A DNA stretch of 64,000 nucleotides from NCBI GenBank assembly GCA_035554115.1, contig DATMIW010000029.1, forward strand, positions 124,001 through 188,000. The letters are read 5' to 3'. The translations under genes and the position numbers were made by a program. Under the pieces are notes generated by a model, which had not been told where the DNA came from, searched no databases, and saw nothing but the letters and a program-made list of their open reading frames with translations. Shown one piece after another: positions 43,840-52,906 of this stretch. This DNA is from CAXTSE01 sp035554115 (GTDB lineage Bacteria; Actinomycetota; Actinomycetes; Actinomycetales; Microbacteriaceae). The stretch's first letter is position 1; each line of letters opens with the position of its first letter.

Positions 43840-46736
43840 CAACTCGCCTTGCGACGACCCTGACCGGCGTCTTCTGCCTCAAATAGTTCGCGCAGGAAAT
43901 GCCCGGTGTGACTGGCCTCCACCTTGGCGATCTTCTCCGGCGTGCCCACGGCAAGGACCTGACCGCCTCCCGACCCACCCTCGGGGCCGAGATCGATGAC
44001 CCAGTCGGCGCTCTTGATCACGTCGAGGCTGTGTTCGATGACGATAACCGTGTTGCCCTTGTCGACAAGGCCGTTCAACACAAGAAGGAGCTTGCGCACG
44101 TCTTCGAAGTGAAGCCCCGTTGTCGGCTCGTCGAGCACGTAAATGCTCCGGCCGTTGGAGCGCTTCTGCAGCTCGGTCGCCAGCTTCACGCGCTGGGCTT
44201 CACCGCCGGAGAGGGTGGTGGCACTCTGACCCAGACGCACATACCCGAGGCCCACCTCTACGAGCGTTTTCAGATATCTATGAATCGACGTGATCGGCTC
44301 GAAGAATTCGGCGGCGACCGCGATGGGCATGTCCAATACCTGGGCAATGTTCTTGCCTTTGTAGTGCACCTGCAGGGTGTCGCGGTTGTATCGCGCCCCG
44401 TCGCAGACCTCGCATGCGACGTATACGTCGGGGAGGAAGTTCATCTCGATCTTGATCGTGCCGTCGCCCGAACAGTTCTCGCAGCGGCCGCCCTTGACGT
44501 TGAAACTGAACCTGCCCGGCTGATATCCGCGGGCCTTGGCTTCCATGGTCTCCGCGAAGAGAGTACGGATGCGATCGAAGACGCCCGTGTAGGTCGCCGG
44601 GTTGGACCGCGGTGTGCGACCGATGGGCGCTTGATCCACATGAACGACCTTGTCGAGATGTTCGAGGCCTGTGACGCGCTTGTGCTTGCCGGGCACCTGC
44701 CGTGCACCGTTGAGTTGATTGGCCAAGACCTTATAGAGGATCTCGTTGATCAGACTCGACTTGCCCGACCCGCTCACTCCTGTGACGGCGACGAAGGCAC
44801 CCAGGGGGAACTTCACCGTAATGTTTTGCAGATTGTTGGACTGAGCCCCCTCGACAACAACCTGGCGTGAGCTGTCAACTTTGCGCCGCGTGTTCGGAGT
44901 CTCGATCGAGCGGCGACCGGACAGATAATCCCCGGTCATTGAGCGATGGTTTTCAAGAAGGCCCGAATACGACCCGGAATGCACAACCTCGCCCCCGTGC
45001 TCCCCCGCTCCCGGACCGATGTCGACGACCCAGTCGGCCGTGCGAATCGTGTCCTCATCGTGCTCGACGACGATGAGGGTGTTGCCCAGATCTCGCAGCT
45101 TCACGAGAGTGTCGATGAGGCGACGATTGTCGCGTTGGTGAAGGCCGATTGACGGCTCGTCGAGCACATATAGGACCCCGGTGAGTCCGGAGCCGATCTG
45201 TGTGGCGAGGCGGATGCGCTGGGCTTCGCCGCCCGAGAGCGTGGCCGCTGCGCGCGCCATGGTCAGGTAGCTGAGACCGACTTCGAGCAGGAACTCGAGC
45301 CGAAGCCTGATCTCTCGGAGGACCTGCGCGGCGATAGTTGCTTCGCGCTGGGTTAATTGGATCTCGTTCATGAAGGCATAGGCGTTCTCGAGGCTGAGTT
45401 CGCCAATGGCCGAAATACTGTGCCCATTCACGTGGACGGCAAGGACCTCGGGCTTGAGGCGCTGGCCGTCGCACACAGGGCACGGGATCTCTCGCAGATA
45501 CTCGCCGTAGCGTTGCTGAGAGCTGTCGCTTTCAGCCTCGTGGTACTTGCGCTCGATATAAGGCATCACGCCCTCAAAGCCGGTGGTGTACTTGACGGTG
45601 CGGCCGAAGCGGTTGCGCCACTGCACCTGTACCTCAAAGTCGTTGCCGCGCAGGATGGCGTCTTGGACGCTTGTCGGCAGCTTCTTCCATGGGGTGTCGA
45701 GCGAGAAGTCGAGCTCATGCGCCAGACCCTGCAGAAGGCGCTGAAAGTAGCCATACATGCCTTTGCCCTGCTGCTTCCAGGGCAATACGACGCCTTCGTT
45801 GAGGCTCAAGTCCGAGTCGCCGATCAACAGATCACCGTCGACGGCCATTTTGATGCCCAGACCGGAACATTCGGGGCAGGCACCGAATGGGGCATTGAAC
45901 GAGAAGGTGCGCGGCTCGATTTCGGTCAGCTGCACGGGATGGTTGTTCGGGCAGCTGAGCTTCTCGCTGAAGGTGCGAGTGCCTGCGGCACCTTCCACAT
46001 CGACGAAGTCGATCGTGACGAGACCTTTGCTGAGGTTGAGGGCGGTCTCGATCGAGTCGGTAAGTCGGGTGAGGAGGTCGTCGGATGCGACGAGCCGGTC
46101 GACGACAACGGCAATGTCGTGCTTGATCTGCTTCTTGAGAATGGGCGGATCCGTGAGTTGAATCACCTCGCCGTCGACTATCGCACGCGAGTAACCTCCG
46201 GCCGCGAGCTCTTTGAAATAGTCGACGAACTCCCCCTTTTTTTGGGAGACGACAGGGGCGACGACTTGATAGCGCGTGCCGCTTTCCAGCTCCATGAGCT
46301 GGTCGGCAATCTGTTGCACAGTTTGGCGTTGGATGCGCTCACCACAGACCGCACAGTGCGGAATGCCGATGCGCGCCCATAGCAAACGCATGTAGTCGTA
46401 GATCTCAGTGATTGTGCCGACCGTGGACCGAGGGTTGCGGTTCGTGGACTTCTGGTCGATCGAGACGGCAGGACTCAGTCCTTCGATGAAATCCACATCG
46501 GGTCTGTCGACCTGGCCGAGGAACTGGCGCGCGTAGGCGGACAGTGATTCGACGTAGCGGCGCTGCCCTTCCGCAAAAATCGTGTCGAACGCGAGACTCG
46601 ATTTGCCGGAACCGGAGAGACCCGTGAAGACCACGAGAGAGTCGCGGGGAATCTCTAGGTCGATGTCCCGAAGATTGTGCATCCGAGCGCCACGGACGCT
46701 GATTTTGTGGGGGCCAGGAATAGGGGTGATCGACAC
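43839..46736 (-). CDS. uvrA: UvrABC damage-recognition ATPase UvrA
   Basis: The 965-residue protein has two ABC ATPase halves (GLSGSGKSSLAFD and GVSGSGKSSLI) and zinc-binding cysteine pairs, including CPVCDGQRLKPE and CENCSGDG...CEVCDG. It finds damaged DNA with UvrB. TACAAT (46744-46749) is 7 bases before its GTG. No LexA-type palindrome (GAACnnnnGTTC) is visible. It heads uvrA-uvrC-rapZ-whiA. Confidence 0.97.
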   Translation of the reverse strand: MSITPIPGPHKISVRGARMHNLRDIDLEIPRDSLVVFTGLSGSGKSSLAFDTIFAEGQRRYVESLSAYARQFLGQVDRPDVDFIEGLSPAVSIDQKSTNRNPRSTVGTITEIYDYMRLLWARIGIPHCAVCGERIQRQTVQQIADQLMELESGTRYQVVAPVVSQKKGEFVDYFKELAAGGYSRAIVDGEVIQLTDPPILKKQIKHDIAVVVDRLVASDDLLTRLTDSIETALNLSKGLVTIDFVDVEGAAGTRTFSEKLSCPNNHPVQLTEIEPRTFSFNAPFGACPECSGLGIKMAVDGDLLIGDSDLSLNEGVVLPWKQQGKGMYGYFQRLLQGLAHELDFSLDTPWKKLPTSVQDAILRGNDFEVQVQWRNRFGRTVKYTTGFEGVMPYIERKYHEAESDSSQQRYGEYLREIPCPVCDGQRLKPEVLAVHVNGHSISAIGELSLENAYAFMNEIQLTQREATIAAQVLREIRLRLEFLLEVGLSYLTMARAAATLSGGEAQRIRLATQIGSGLTGVLYVLDEPSIGLHQRDNRRLIDTLVKLRDLGNTLIVVEHDEDTIRTADWVVDIGPGAGEHGGEVVHSGSYSGLLENHRSMTGDYLSGRRSIETPNTRRKVDSSRQVVVEGAQSNNLQNITVKFPLGAFVAVTGVSGSGKSSLINEILYKVLANQLNGARQVPGKHKRVTGLEHLDKVVHVDQAPIGRTPRSNPATYTGVFDRIRTLFAETMEAKARGYQPGRFSFNVKGGRCENCSGDGTIKIEMNFLPDVYVACEVCDGARYNRDTLQVHYKGKNIAQVLDMPIAVAAEFFEPITSIHRYLKTLVEVGLGYVRLGQSATTLSGGEAQRVKLATELQKRSNGRSIYVLDEPTTGLHFEDVRKLLLVLNGLVDKGNTVIVIEHSLDVIKSADWVIDLGPEGGSGGGQVLAVGTPEKIAKVEASHTGHFLRELFEAEDAGQGRRKAS

Positions 46737-46743
46737 TGAATCA

Positions 46744-46749
46744 ATTGTA
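46744..46749 (-). promoter_or_regulatory. -10 element of uvrA (leaderless type)
   Basis: TACAAT on the minus strand lies 7 bases before the uvrA GTG, with no ribosome binding site between. Confidence 0.45.
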
Positions 46750-46772
46750 CGGAGGCCACCGACATTCGCTGG

Positions 46773-46795
46773 CTGATGCCCGTCTCGGGCATCAG
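46773..46795. terminator. Hairpin after uvrB
   Basis: CTGATGCCCG (46773-46782) pairs perfectly with CGGGCATCAG (46786-46795) around a 3-base loop, 3 bases after the uvrB stop. It separates uvrB from the uvrA promoter. No T-run follows. Confidence 0.55.
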
Positions 46796-46798
46796 AAG

Positions 46799-48865
46799 CT
46801 AGCGAACATGACCAGCTATCTGCATCTGCCGTAGATCCCGCTTGAGGTCCCCAAGTTCATCGCGCAAACGACCCGCAAGCTCGAATTTGAGTTCCGCCGC
46901 AGCCTGGAGCATCTGCTCGTTGAGGTCGGCGATGATCGACTCGAGCTCGTTGGCACCAGCAGCGCCGCGCCCCTCGCGGCGCAGATTCGGTGTGGGAGAT
47001 TGCTTCTTTCCGTCTCGACCGGAAAGCAGAGCTGCGGTGTCAGCACCTTCCCGTGCCAGCGAATCCGTGATGTCGGCGATCTTCTTGCGCAGTGGCTGGG
47101 GGTCGACTCCGCGCTCCAGGTTGTACGCGACCTGCTTTTCGCGGCGACGCGTCGTCTCTTCGATCGCACGCGCCATCGAATCGGTCACATTGTCCGCGTA
47201 CATATGGACCTCACCCGAGACATTTCGTGCGGCGCGACCGATGGTCTGGATAAGGGATGTGGACGACCGCAGAAAGCCTTCTTTATCTGCGTCGAGAATC
47301 GCAACCAGGGAAACTTCGGGAAGGTCGAGTCCCTCGCGCAGCAGATTGATGCCGACGAGCACGTCGTAGATGCCCGAACGCAGTTCGCTGAGAAGCTCTA
47401 CCCGCCGCAGGGTGTCGACATCCGAGTGCAAATAACGCACACGGACGCCTGCTTCCTCGAGGTAGTCGGTGAGCTCTTCAGCCATCTTCTTTGTGAGCGT
47501 CGTGACGAGTACCCGCTCGTTGCGTTCCGCGCGCACACGGATCTCGTGAAGCAGATCGTCGATCTGGCCTTTGGACGGTTTGACGACGATTTGTGGATCA
47601 ACGAGACCCGTTGGTCGGATGATCTGCTCGACCACGCCGTCGCTCACACCCATTTCGTAGCGTCCCGGCGTTGCCGACAAATAGACCTTCTGTCCCACGC
47701 GATTCAAGAACTCTTCCCACCGGAGGGGGCGGTTGTCCATCGCGCTCGGCAGGCGGAAGCCGTGGTCGACGAGAGTGCGTTTGCGGCTGGCGTCCCCCTC
47801 GTACATCGCGCCGATTTGGGGCACTGTCACATGTGATTCATCGATAACCACGAGGAAGTCATCGGGGAAATAGTCGAGCAAAGTGTTCGGTGGTTGGCCG
47901 GGCGAGCGTCCGTCGATATGGCGGGAGTAGTTCTCAATCCCGTTGCAGAAACCAATCTGCTCCATCATCTCGAGGTCGAAGCTTGTGCGCATACGGAGAC
48001 GCTGAGCCTCAAGGAGCTTGCCCTGCTGTTCGAACTCCGCCAGTCGCTCCGCAAGCTCGACCTTGATCGTGCCAATGGCACGATGCATCGCCTCGGGGCT
48101 CGCGGCGTAGTGCGTCGCCGGGAACACCGCAACGGCATCCATCTTCTGGAGAACGTCGCCCGTGAGCGGGTGGAGCGAATAGAGAGCCTCGATCTCGTCA
48201 CCGAACATTTCGATGCGAATCGCGTGTTCTTCGTGTACCGGAATGATTTCGATGGTGTCTCCGCGAACACGGAACTTGCCGCGGGAGAAGTCAATGTCAT
48301 TGCGTTCGTATTGCATATTCAGGAAGCCGCGAATGAGCGTGTCGCGCGAAATATGGTCCCCCACGTGCAGTGAGGTCATGGCACCCAAATACTCTTCGGC
48401 CGCCCCAAGACCGTAGATGCACGACACCGTTGAGACCACAATGACGTCGCGACGGCTGAGCAGTGCGTTCGTCGTGGAGTGTCGAAGCCTCTCGACCTCC
48501 GCGTTGATTGAGGAGTCCTTCTCAATGAAGGTATCGGTCTGAGGAACGTACGCCTCGGGCTGGTAGTAGTCGTAGTAGCTGACGAAGTACTCGACTGCGT
48601 TATTGGGCAGCAGCTCGCGGAACTCTGTGGCGAGCTGAGCCGCGAGGGTCTTGTTATGTGCGAGCACGAGCGTGGGACGCTGCACCTGTTCGACGAGCCA
48701 CGCCGTTGTTGCCGACTTACCCGTTCCTGTGGCGCCCAGGAGAACGACATCGGTTTCGCCCGCTGTGACCCGCTGCGCCAGTTCGGCAATGGCGGTCGGC
48801 TGGTCTCCGCTGGGCGAATATTCGCTGATGACCTCGAAGGGCCTCACGGTGCGGGTTGGCTGCAT
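46799..48865 (-). CDS. uvrB: UvrABC helicase-like subunit UvrB
   Basis: The 688-residue protein has the P-loop GATGTGKS, the beta-hairpin segment YYDYYQPEAYVP, the DEAD-like VVIDESHVT, QTIGRAARN and a C-terminal UVR domain for UvrC binding. It verifies damage and positions UvrC. TACGCT at 48872-48877 is 6 bases before its ATG, so it is probably leaderless and separate from coaE, whose stop is 39 bases upstream. Confidence 0.97.
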   Translation of the reverse strand: MQPTRTVRPFEVISEYSPSGDQPTAIAELAQRVTAGETDVVLLGATGTGKSATTAWLVEQVQRPTLVLAHNKTLAAQLATEFRELLPNNAVEYFVSYYDYYQPEAYVPQTDTFIEKDSSINAEVERLRHSTTNALLSRRDVIVVSTVSCIYGLGAAEEYLGAMTSLHVGDHISRDTLIRGFLNMQYERNDIDFSRGKFRVRGDTIEIIPVHEEHAIRIEMFGDEIEALYSLHPLTGDVLQKMDAVAVFPATHYAASPEAMHRAIGTIKVELAERLAEFEQQGKLLEAQRLRMRTSFDLEMMEQIGFCNGIENYSRHIDGRSPGQPPNTLLDYFPDDFLVVIDESHVTVPQIGAMYEGDASRKRTLVDHGFRLPSAMDNRPLRWEEFLNRVGQKVYLSATPGRYEMGVSDGVVEQIIRPTGLVDPQIVVKPSKGQIDDLLHEIRVRAERNERVLVTTLTKKMAEELTDYLEEAGVRVRYLHSDVDTLRRVELLSELRSGIYDVLVGINLLREGLDLPEVSLVAILDADKEGFLRSSTSLIQTIGRAARNVSGEVHMYADNVTDSMARAIEETTRRREKQVAYNLERGVDPQPLRKKIADITDSLAREGADTAALLSGRDGKKQSPTPNLRREGRGAAGANELESIIADLNEQMLQAAAELKFELAGRLRDELGDLKRDLRQMQIAGHVR

Positions 48866-48871
48866 TCGTCA

Positions 48872-48877
48872 AGCGTA
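48872..48877 (-). promoter_or_regulatory. -10 element of uvrB (leaderless type)
   Basis: TACGCT on the minus strand lies 6 bases before the uvrB ATG, in the short gap after coaE. Confidence 0.45.
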
Positions 48878-48904
48878 CGGCGACCTCCTGACAACGCGCA
48901 GGCG

Positions 48905-49510
48905 TCAGGCGGCCGCGGACAGCTGGGCCCACACTTCGTCGGTGCGAGCCAATGTCTCGGCAATCGTCCCATTCGTATCTATCACGAAGTCGGCGATCGA
49001 CCGTCGAGTCGCATTGTCAGCCTGCGCCGCAATCCGCCGCCGCGCATCGTCTTCGGACATTCCTCGTTCATCGATCATCCGGCGCACCCGGACCTCGTCA
49101 TCGGCTTCAACGACGACGATTGTGTCGAATTCGCCGCCGCGCACCCGCCCCTCGACCAAAAGCGGGACGTCGTAGACGACAATCGCTGCCGGATCGTCCG
49201 CCCAGGCCTGTTCGAACAACTCGTGCGACCGTGCCTTGACGGCGGGATGAGTGATGGCGTTAAGAGCGAGCCGGGCGTCGTCATCAGCGAAGACGAGAGA
49301 TCCAAGGGCCGCACGATCGAGTCGGCCATCGGATGCTAAGACGCCCGGTCCGAATCGCTCGGAAATAGCGGCCAAGGCGGGCTGTCCGGGCTCGACAACC
49401 TCGCGGGCCACGGCATCCGCATCGACAACAACGGCGCCCAGCTCGGCGAAACGCGCGGCGACAAGAGATTTGCCCGAGGCAATTCCGCCGGTTAACCCCA
49501 CGAGGGTCAT
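48905..49510 (-). CDS. coaE: Dephospho-CoA kinase
   Basis: The 201-residue enzyme phosphorylates dephospho-CoA in the last step of coenzyme A synthesis. It begins MTLVGLTGGIASGKS, with the P-loop right at the N-terminus, and has VVYDVPLLVEG for substrate binding. The ATG at 49510 must be the start because the P-loop follows at once. No Shine-Dalgarno sequence precedes it; instead its ATG overlaps the stop of a mini-ORF that copies its first seven residues. Translation by coupling from those mini-ORFs is likely. Confidence 0.95.
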   Translation of the reverse strand: MTLVGLTGGIASGKSLVAARFAELGAVVVDADAVAREVVEPGQPALAAISERFGPGVLASDGRLDRAALGSLVFADDDARLALNAITHPAVKARSHELFEQAWADDPAAIVVYDVPLLVEGRVRGGEFDTIVVVEADDEVRVRRMIDERGMSEDDARRRIAAQADNATRRSIADFVIDTNGTIAETLARTDEVWAQLSAAA

Positions 49511-49530
49511 GTCAGGCCTACAAGCGTCAT
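49507..49530 (-). CDS. Mini-ORF 2 before coaE (MTLVGLT)
   Basis: ATG plus six codons and TGA encode MTLVGLT, identical to the first seven residues of CoaE. All six codons after ATG differ from those of coaE, and all differences are silent. Its TGA overlaps the coaE ATG (ATGA) and its ATG overlaps the stop of mini-ORF 1. A real translated product is inferred, not shown. Confidence 0.5.
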   Translation of the reverse strand: MTLVGLT

Positions 49531-49550
49531 GTCAGGCCCAGAAGCGTCAT
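49527..49550 (-). CDS. Mini-ORF 1 before coaE (MTLLGLT)
   Basis: Encodes MTLLGLT and ends in a TGA that overlaps the ATG of mini-ORF 2. A TAGCAT -10 element lies 6 bases before its ATG, the same spacing as at leaderless genes in this window, so ribosomes may load here and step through to coaE. Confidence 0.5.
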   Translation of the reverse strand: MTLLGLT

Positions 49551-49556
49551 AGCAGC

Positions 49557-49562
49557 ATGCTA
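49557..49562 (-). promoter_or_regulatory. -10 element of the coaE leader
   Basis: TAGCAT on the minus strand is 6 bases before the mini-ORF 1 ATG and follows the rpsA terminator. It is the only promoter candidate between rpsA and coaE. Confidence 0.4.
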
Positions 49563-49577
49563 ACCGCGCTCGAAACG

Positions 49578-49616
49578 GCAGAAGGGGCCGGACGCACCGC
49601 GTCCGGCCCCTTCTGC
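49578..49616. terminator. Terminator of rpsA
   Basis: An 18-base perfect stem, 49578-49595 with 49599-49616, starts GCAGAAGGGGCC and closes on a 3-base loop. It begins 7 bases after the rpsA stop; GTTTCG follows on the minus strand. It should isolate coaE from rpsA. Confidence 0.8.
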
Positions 49617-49622
49617 GTAATC

Positions 49623-51098
49623 TCAGTTGCTGGCGCTGAGCTTTTCGCGCAGAGCAGCAAGCGACTCGTCATCGGCGAGCGTCCCAGCCGAAGCCGAGTC
49701 ACTCGAGAATGAGCTGGATGCCGAACCGGCAGCCGGACGCGTCTCGTCGATCTGGCTCTCTGCTTCGTCGGCAGCGAGGATCTGCTTCTTGTGGTCCTCC
49801 CAGCGCAACTGAGCGGCGGCATACTCTGCCTCCCACGCCTCGCGCTGAGTGTCGAAGCCCTCAAGCCATTCACCGCTTGTCGCGTCGAAGCCATCGGGGA
49901 ACTTGTAGTTGCCCGACTCGTCGTACTCGGTGACCATGCCGTACAGCGCGGCGAGGCCCGAATCGAACTCGGCGTTGTTGGGGTCGATACCCTCGTTGGC
50001 CTGCTTGAGGCTCAGCGAGATACGGCGACGCTCGAGGTCGATGTCGATGACCTTGACGAACACCTCGTCGCCGACCGACACAACCTGTTCGGCGAGCTCA
50101 ACATGCTTGCCCGAAAGCTCGGAGATGTGCACGAGACCCTCGATGCCCTCGGCAACGCGGACGAACGCACCGAACGGCACCAACTTGGTGACCTTTCCAG
50201 GAGCAATCTGACCGATCGCGTGGGTGCGTGCGAACAACTGCCACGGGTCTTCCTGCGTCGCCTTGAGCGACAGTGATACACGCTCGCGCTCGAGATCGAC
50301 TTCGAGGATCTCGACGGTGACCTCCTGGCCCACCTCGACGACCTCGCTGGCGTGCTCGATGTGCTTCCAGGACAGCTCTGAAACGTGCACGAGGCCGTCC
50401 ACGCCGCCCAAGTCGACGAATGCGCCGAAGTTGACGATCGAGGACACGACGCCCTTGCGGACCTGGCCCTTCTGGAGGTTGTTGAGGAAGGTCGAACGCG
50501 ATTCGCTCTGCGTCTGCTCAAGCAGCGCGCGGCGGCTCAGGACAACGTTGTTGCGGTTCTTGTCGAGTTCAAGGATCTTGGCCTCGATCTCTTGGCCGAG
50601 GTACGGCGTGAGGTCACGAACGCGGCGCAGCTCGATGAGCGACGCGGGGAGGAATCCGCGGAGGCCGATGTCGACGATGAGCCCACCCTTGACAACCTCG
50701 ATGACCGAACCGGTGACAACGCCATCCGACTCTTTGATCTTCTCGACATCGCCCCACGCGCGCTCGTACTGCGCACGCTTCTTGGACAGGATGAGGCGAC
50801 CCTCTTTGTCTTCTTTTTGGAGGACAAGAGCTTCAACGGTGTCGCCGACGTTGACGACCTCAGACGGGTCGACATCGTGCTTGATCGAGAGCTCACGCGA
50901 GGGGATAACACCCTCGGTCTTGTAGCCGACGTCGAGGAGCACCTCGTCGCGGTCGATCTTGACGACTGTGCCTTCGATGAGGTCACCGTCGTTGAAGAAC
51001 TTGAGGGTCAGTTCGACCGCGGCCAGAAAGTCTTCAGCAGATCCGATGTCGTTGATGGCGACCTGCTTGGTAGCCGTGGCGGTCGTTGCGGTTGTCAT
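49623..51098 (-). CDS. rpsA: 30S ribosomal protein S1
   Basis: The 491-residue protein has four S1 RNA-binding repeats (about residues 35-105, 122-190, 207-277 and 292-362), each with a GxVxxIxxFGAFVDLGG-like core, and a flexible acidic tail ending in Ser- and Ala-rich sequence. It binds mRNA on the 30S subunit. The ATG at 51098 (MTTATTATATKQVA) has GGAG 10 bases upstream; a longer open frame adds 24 unrelated residues. Confidence 0.96.
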   Translation of the reverse strand: MTTATTATATKQVAINDIGSAEDFLAAVELTLKFFNDGDLIEGTVVKIDRDEVLLDVGYKTEGVIPSRELSIKHDVDPSEVVNVGDTVEALVLQKEDKEGRLILSKKRAQYERAWGDVEKIKESDGVVTGSVIEVVKGGLIVDIGLRGFLPASLIELRRVRDLTPYLGQEIEAKILELDKNRNNVVLSRRALLEQTQSESRSTFLNNLQKGQVRKGVVSSIVNFGAFVDLGGVDGLVHVSELSWKHIEHASEVVEVGQEVTVEILEVDLERERVSLSLKATQEDPWQLFARTHAIGQIAPGKVTKLVPFGAFVRVAEGIEGLVHISELSGKHVELAEQVVSVGDEVFVKVIDIDLERRRISLSLKQANEGIDPNNAEFDSGLAALYGMVTEYDESGNYKFPDGFDATSGEWLEGFDTQREAWEAEYAAAQLRWEDHKKQILAADEAESQIDETRPAAGSASSSFSSDSASAGTLADDESLAALREKLSASN

Positions 51099-51222
51099 GT
51101 AGTTATAGCTCCAGCGGGCATAAGTTCGGGCCATCGCGGATGAAGAACAAGGTGATTTCCGCGAAGGCATGCGGATAGAACGTCACAGAAATGCGACAGT
51201 CCAGCTTAGCGCCTTCGGGAAA

Positions 51223-51254
51223 CTGCCGCGAGCCACAATCTTTGTCCACGGCAG
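51223..51254. terminator. Hairpin downstream of the APC permease
   Basis: CTGCCG (51223-51228) pairs with CGGCAG (51249-51254); an inner ACAA/TTGT pairing can add to it. TTT follows on the minus strand. It lies in the 176-base gap between the permease and rpsA, which otherwise holds the rpsA leader. Confidence 0.35.
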
Positions 51255-51274
51255 ATGCGCCTGATTCGCTGCGA

Positions 51275-52798
51275 CTAGTCCTCCGTCGCGGCCAACTGTG
51301 GCGCACCGGCTCCTTCGGTTCCATGCCCGATCTGGGAGTACACCTGGGGACGTGCATTCCGAAGGTAGAGCCCCCAGATCGCTGCAATGATGCCCGGAAC
51401 GATGGCAATAGCCGGCAAGACGAATGTGGCGGCCGTCGGGGGCGCGGTGGGATCGCTGGTGAGCAGAACGTTGAAGTTCGCGATGACGAACACGAATATT
51501 CCGAGCAGCGCCACTGCAGCGATTATCGGCGCGATGGCGCGCTGCCATAGGGTCGCATCCCGCTGGTTCTTCGCGAAGAATCCCACCACGGCTATCGACA
51601 CGATAGCCATGAGGAGCACCAGGCCCAGGCCGCCGTTGTTGGTCAGCCAGGAGAACATCGTGACCACAGGGAACAGTTCGGCCGGGAGTCCTTCCGGCGG
51701 CACCCAGTTTGCGCCGATGATCGCGAAGATGACCGTGACGACAATCGCAATGCCGGTCTGGAGGAGCGAACCAACATAGGGTGCGCCGCGGCGGTTGACC
51801 TTCGCGAGACTGCTGGGAAGGACTCCCTCCCGTCCCAGCGAAAAGAAGTACCTTGCGACCGCATTGTGAAAGCTTGTGAGAGCGGCAAAAAGGCTAGTGA
51901 CGAAGAGCACGTTCGCAAGGTCGGTCACGACGACGCCCAAGTGGGAGCCGAGGAATCCGAAGAGCAGGCCCGCGCCTTCTGACGTCGCGTTGTCGATGAT
52001 CGAACTGGGACCGAACCCGACGATCATCGCCCATGCCGAGAGGGAGTAGAACAGCGCGATGATTCCGACAGCGATGTAGGTGGCTCGGGCGACCGTGTGC
52101 TTAGGGTCCTTGGACTCTTCGCCATATATGGCTGCCCCTTCGAACCCCGCGAAGGCCGCTATGGAGAATGCGAGGACTGCCCCGAATCCCGCCACGAAAA
52201 GCGTGCTTGGCGCGAATGGCGCCGCACTCACTCCCTCGGGAGCCACAGCAAAGCTTGTGACGTCGAATATGACGACAATGACGAATTCGAGGCAGAGCAG
52301 AACACCGAGCACCTTCGCCGACAGGTCGACCTGGTTGACCCCGAGAATCGCCACGAGGGCGATTCCGATCAGCACCGGAATCCACCACGCAAGCTGCCAC
52401 CCCAGCCATTGAGAAAGAAGAGAGGAAATCTGGAATCCGAACAGCCCGTAAATGCCGACCACGAATGAGTTGTAGGCGATGAGGGCCACGACCGACGCGC
52501 CGACTCCGATCGGTCGGCCGATCCCCTGCGAGATATACGAGTAGAACGCGCCGGCGTTGGTGATGTGGCGGCTCATCGCGGCATAGCCAACCGACCACAC
52601 GACCAATACGAGGCCGACGAGAAGGTAGGCAAGCGGAATCCCCTGGTTTTGAGTGACGGCGAGCGAGGTCGGGAAACCTCCGGCCGCCACGGTGAGGGGT
52701 GCGGACGCCGCGATGATCATGAAGACTACCGAGGGCACCCCCAGTCGGCGCCGGGACCGAGGTGCCGTTTGGGGAGATAGCTGATCGGCGTTGGACAT
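51275..52798 (-). CDS. APC-family amino-acid permease
   Basis: The 507-residue membrane protein has about twelve hydrophobic helices. The first helix carries ASAPLTVAAGG, a substrate-backbone binding loop of APC-superfamily transporters; AFAGFEGAAIYGEESKDP is the conserved helix 6-7 stretch. It should import amino acids or polyamines by proton symport. The substrate is not visible and no catabolic gene is next to it. Confidence 0.9.
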   Translation of the reverse strand: MSNADQLSPQTAPRSRRRLGVPSVVFMIIAASAPLTVAAGGFPTSLAVTQNQGIPLAYLLVGLVLVVWSVGYAAMSRHITNAGAFYSYISQGIGRPIGVGASVVALIAYNSFVVGIYGLFGFQISSLLSQWLGWQLAWWIPVLIGIALVAILGVNQVDLSAKVLGVLLCLEFVIVVIFDVTSFAVAPEGVSAAPFAPSTLFVAGFGAVLAFSIAAFAGFEGAAIYGEESKDPKHTVARATYIAVGIIALFYSLSAWAMIVGFGPSSIIDNATSEGAGLLFGFLGSHLGVVVTDLANVLFVTSLFAALTSFHNAVARYFFSLGREGVLPSSLAKVNRRGAPYVGSLLQTGIAIVVTVIFAIIGANWVPPEGLPAELFPVVTMFSWLTNNGGLGLVLLMAIVSIAVVGFFAKNQRDATLWQRAIAPIIAAVALLGIFVFVIANFNVLLTSDPTAPPTAATFVLPAIAIVPGIIAAIWGLYLRNARPQVYSQIGHGTEGAGAPQLAATED

Positions 52799-52906
52799 CA
52801 GTGCCGCCTAACTGCCCACGTCACTGTGAGCGTCAATCGGGAATCACACGTGCCGCCACGCTAGCGTTTGTCGCCAACAAGCGACTATGCGCACGCACGC
52901 ACGGCA

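Larger units (their letters stand above)
49491..49550 (-). repeat. Three tandem 20-base units at the start of coaE
   Basis: Units at 49531-49550, 49511-49530 and 49491-49510 all begin ATGAC on the minus strand. The first two differ at two bases. The third is the true coaE start and differs at six bases from the second, all at synonymous positions. Confidence 0.85.

Noticed and set aside
45357..46382. A 341-codon plus-strand open frame opposite uvrA
   Set aside because: It lies wholly within uvrA, whose motifs are complete on the other strand.
46737..48904. LexA/SOS boxes at uvrA and uvrB
   Set aside because: No GAACnnnnGTTC-like palindrome is visible before either gene, so SOS control is not claimed.
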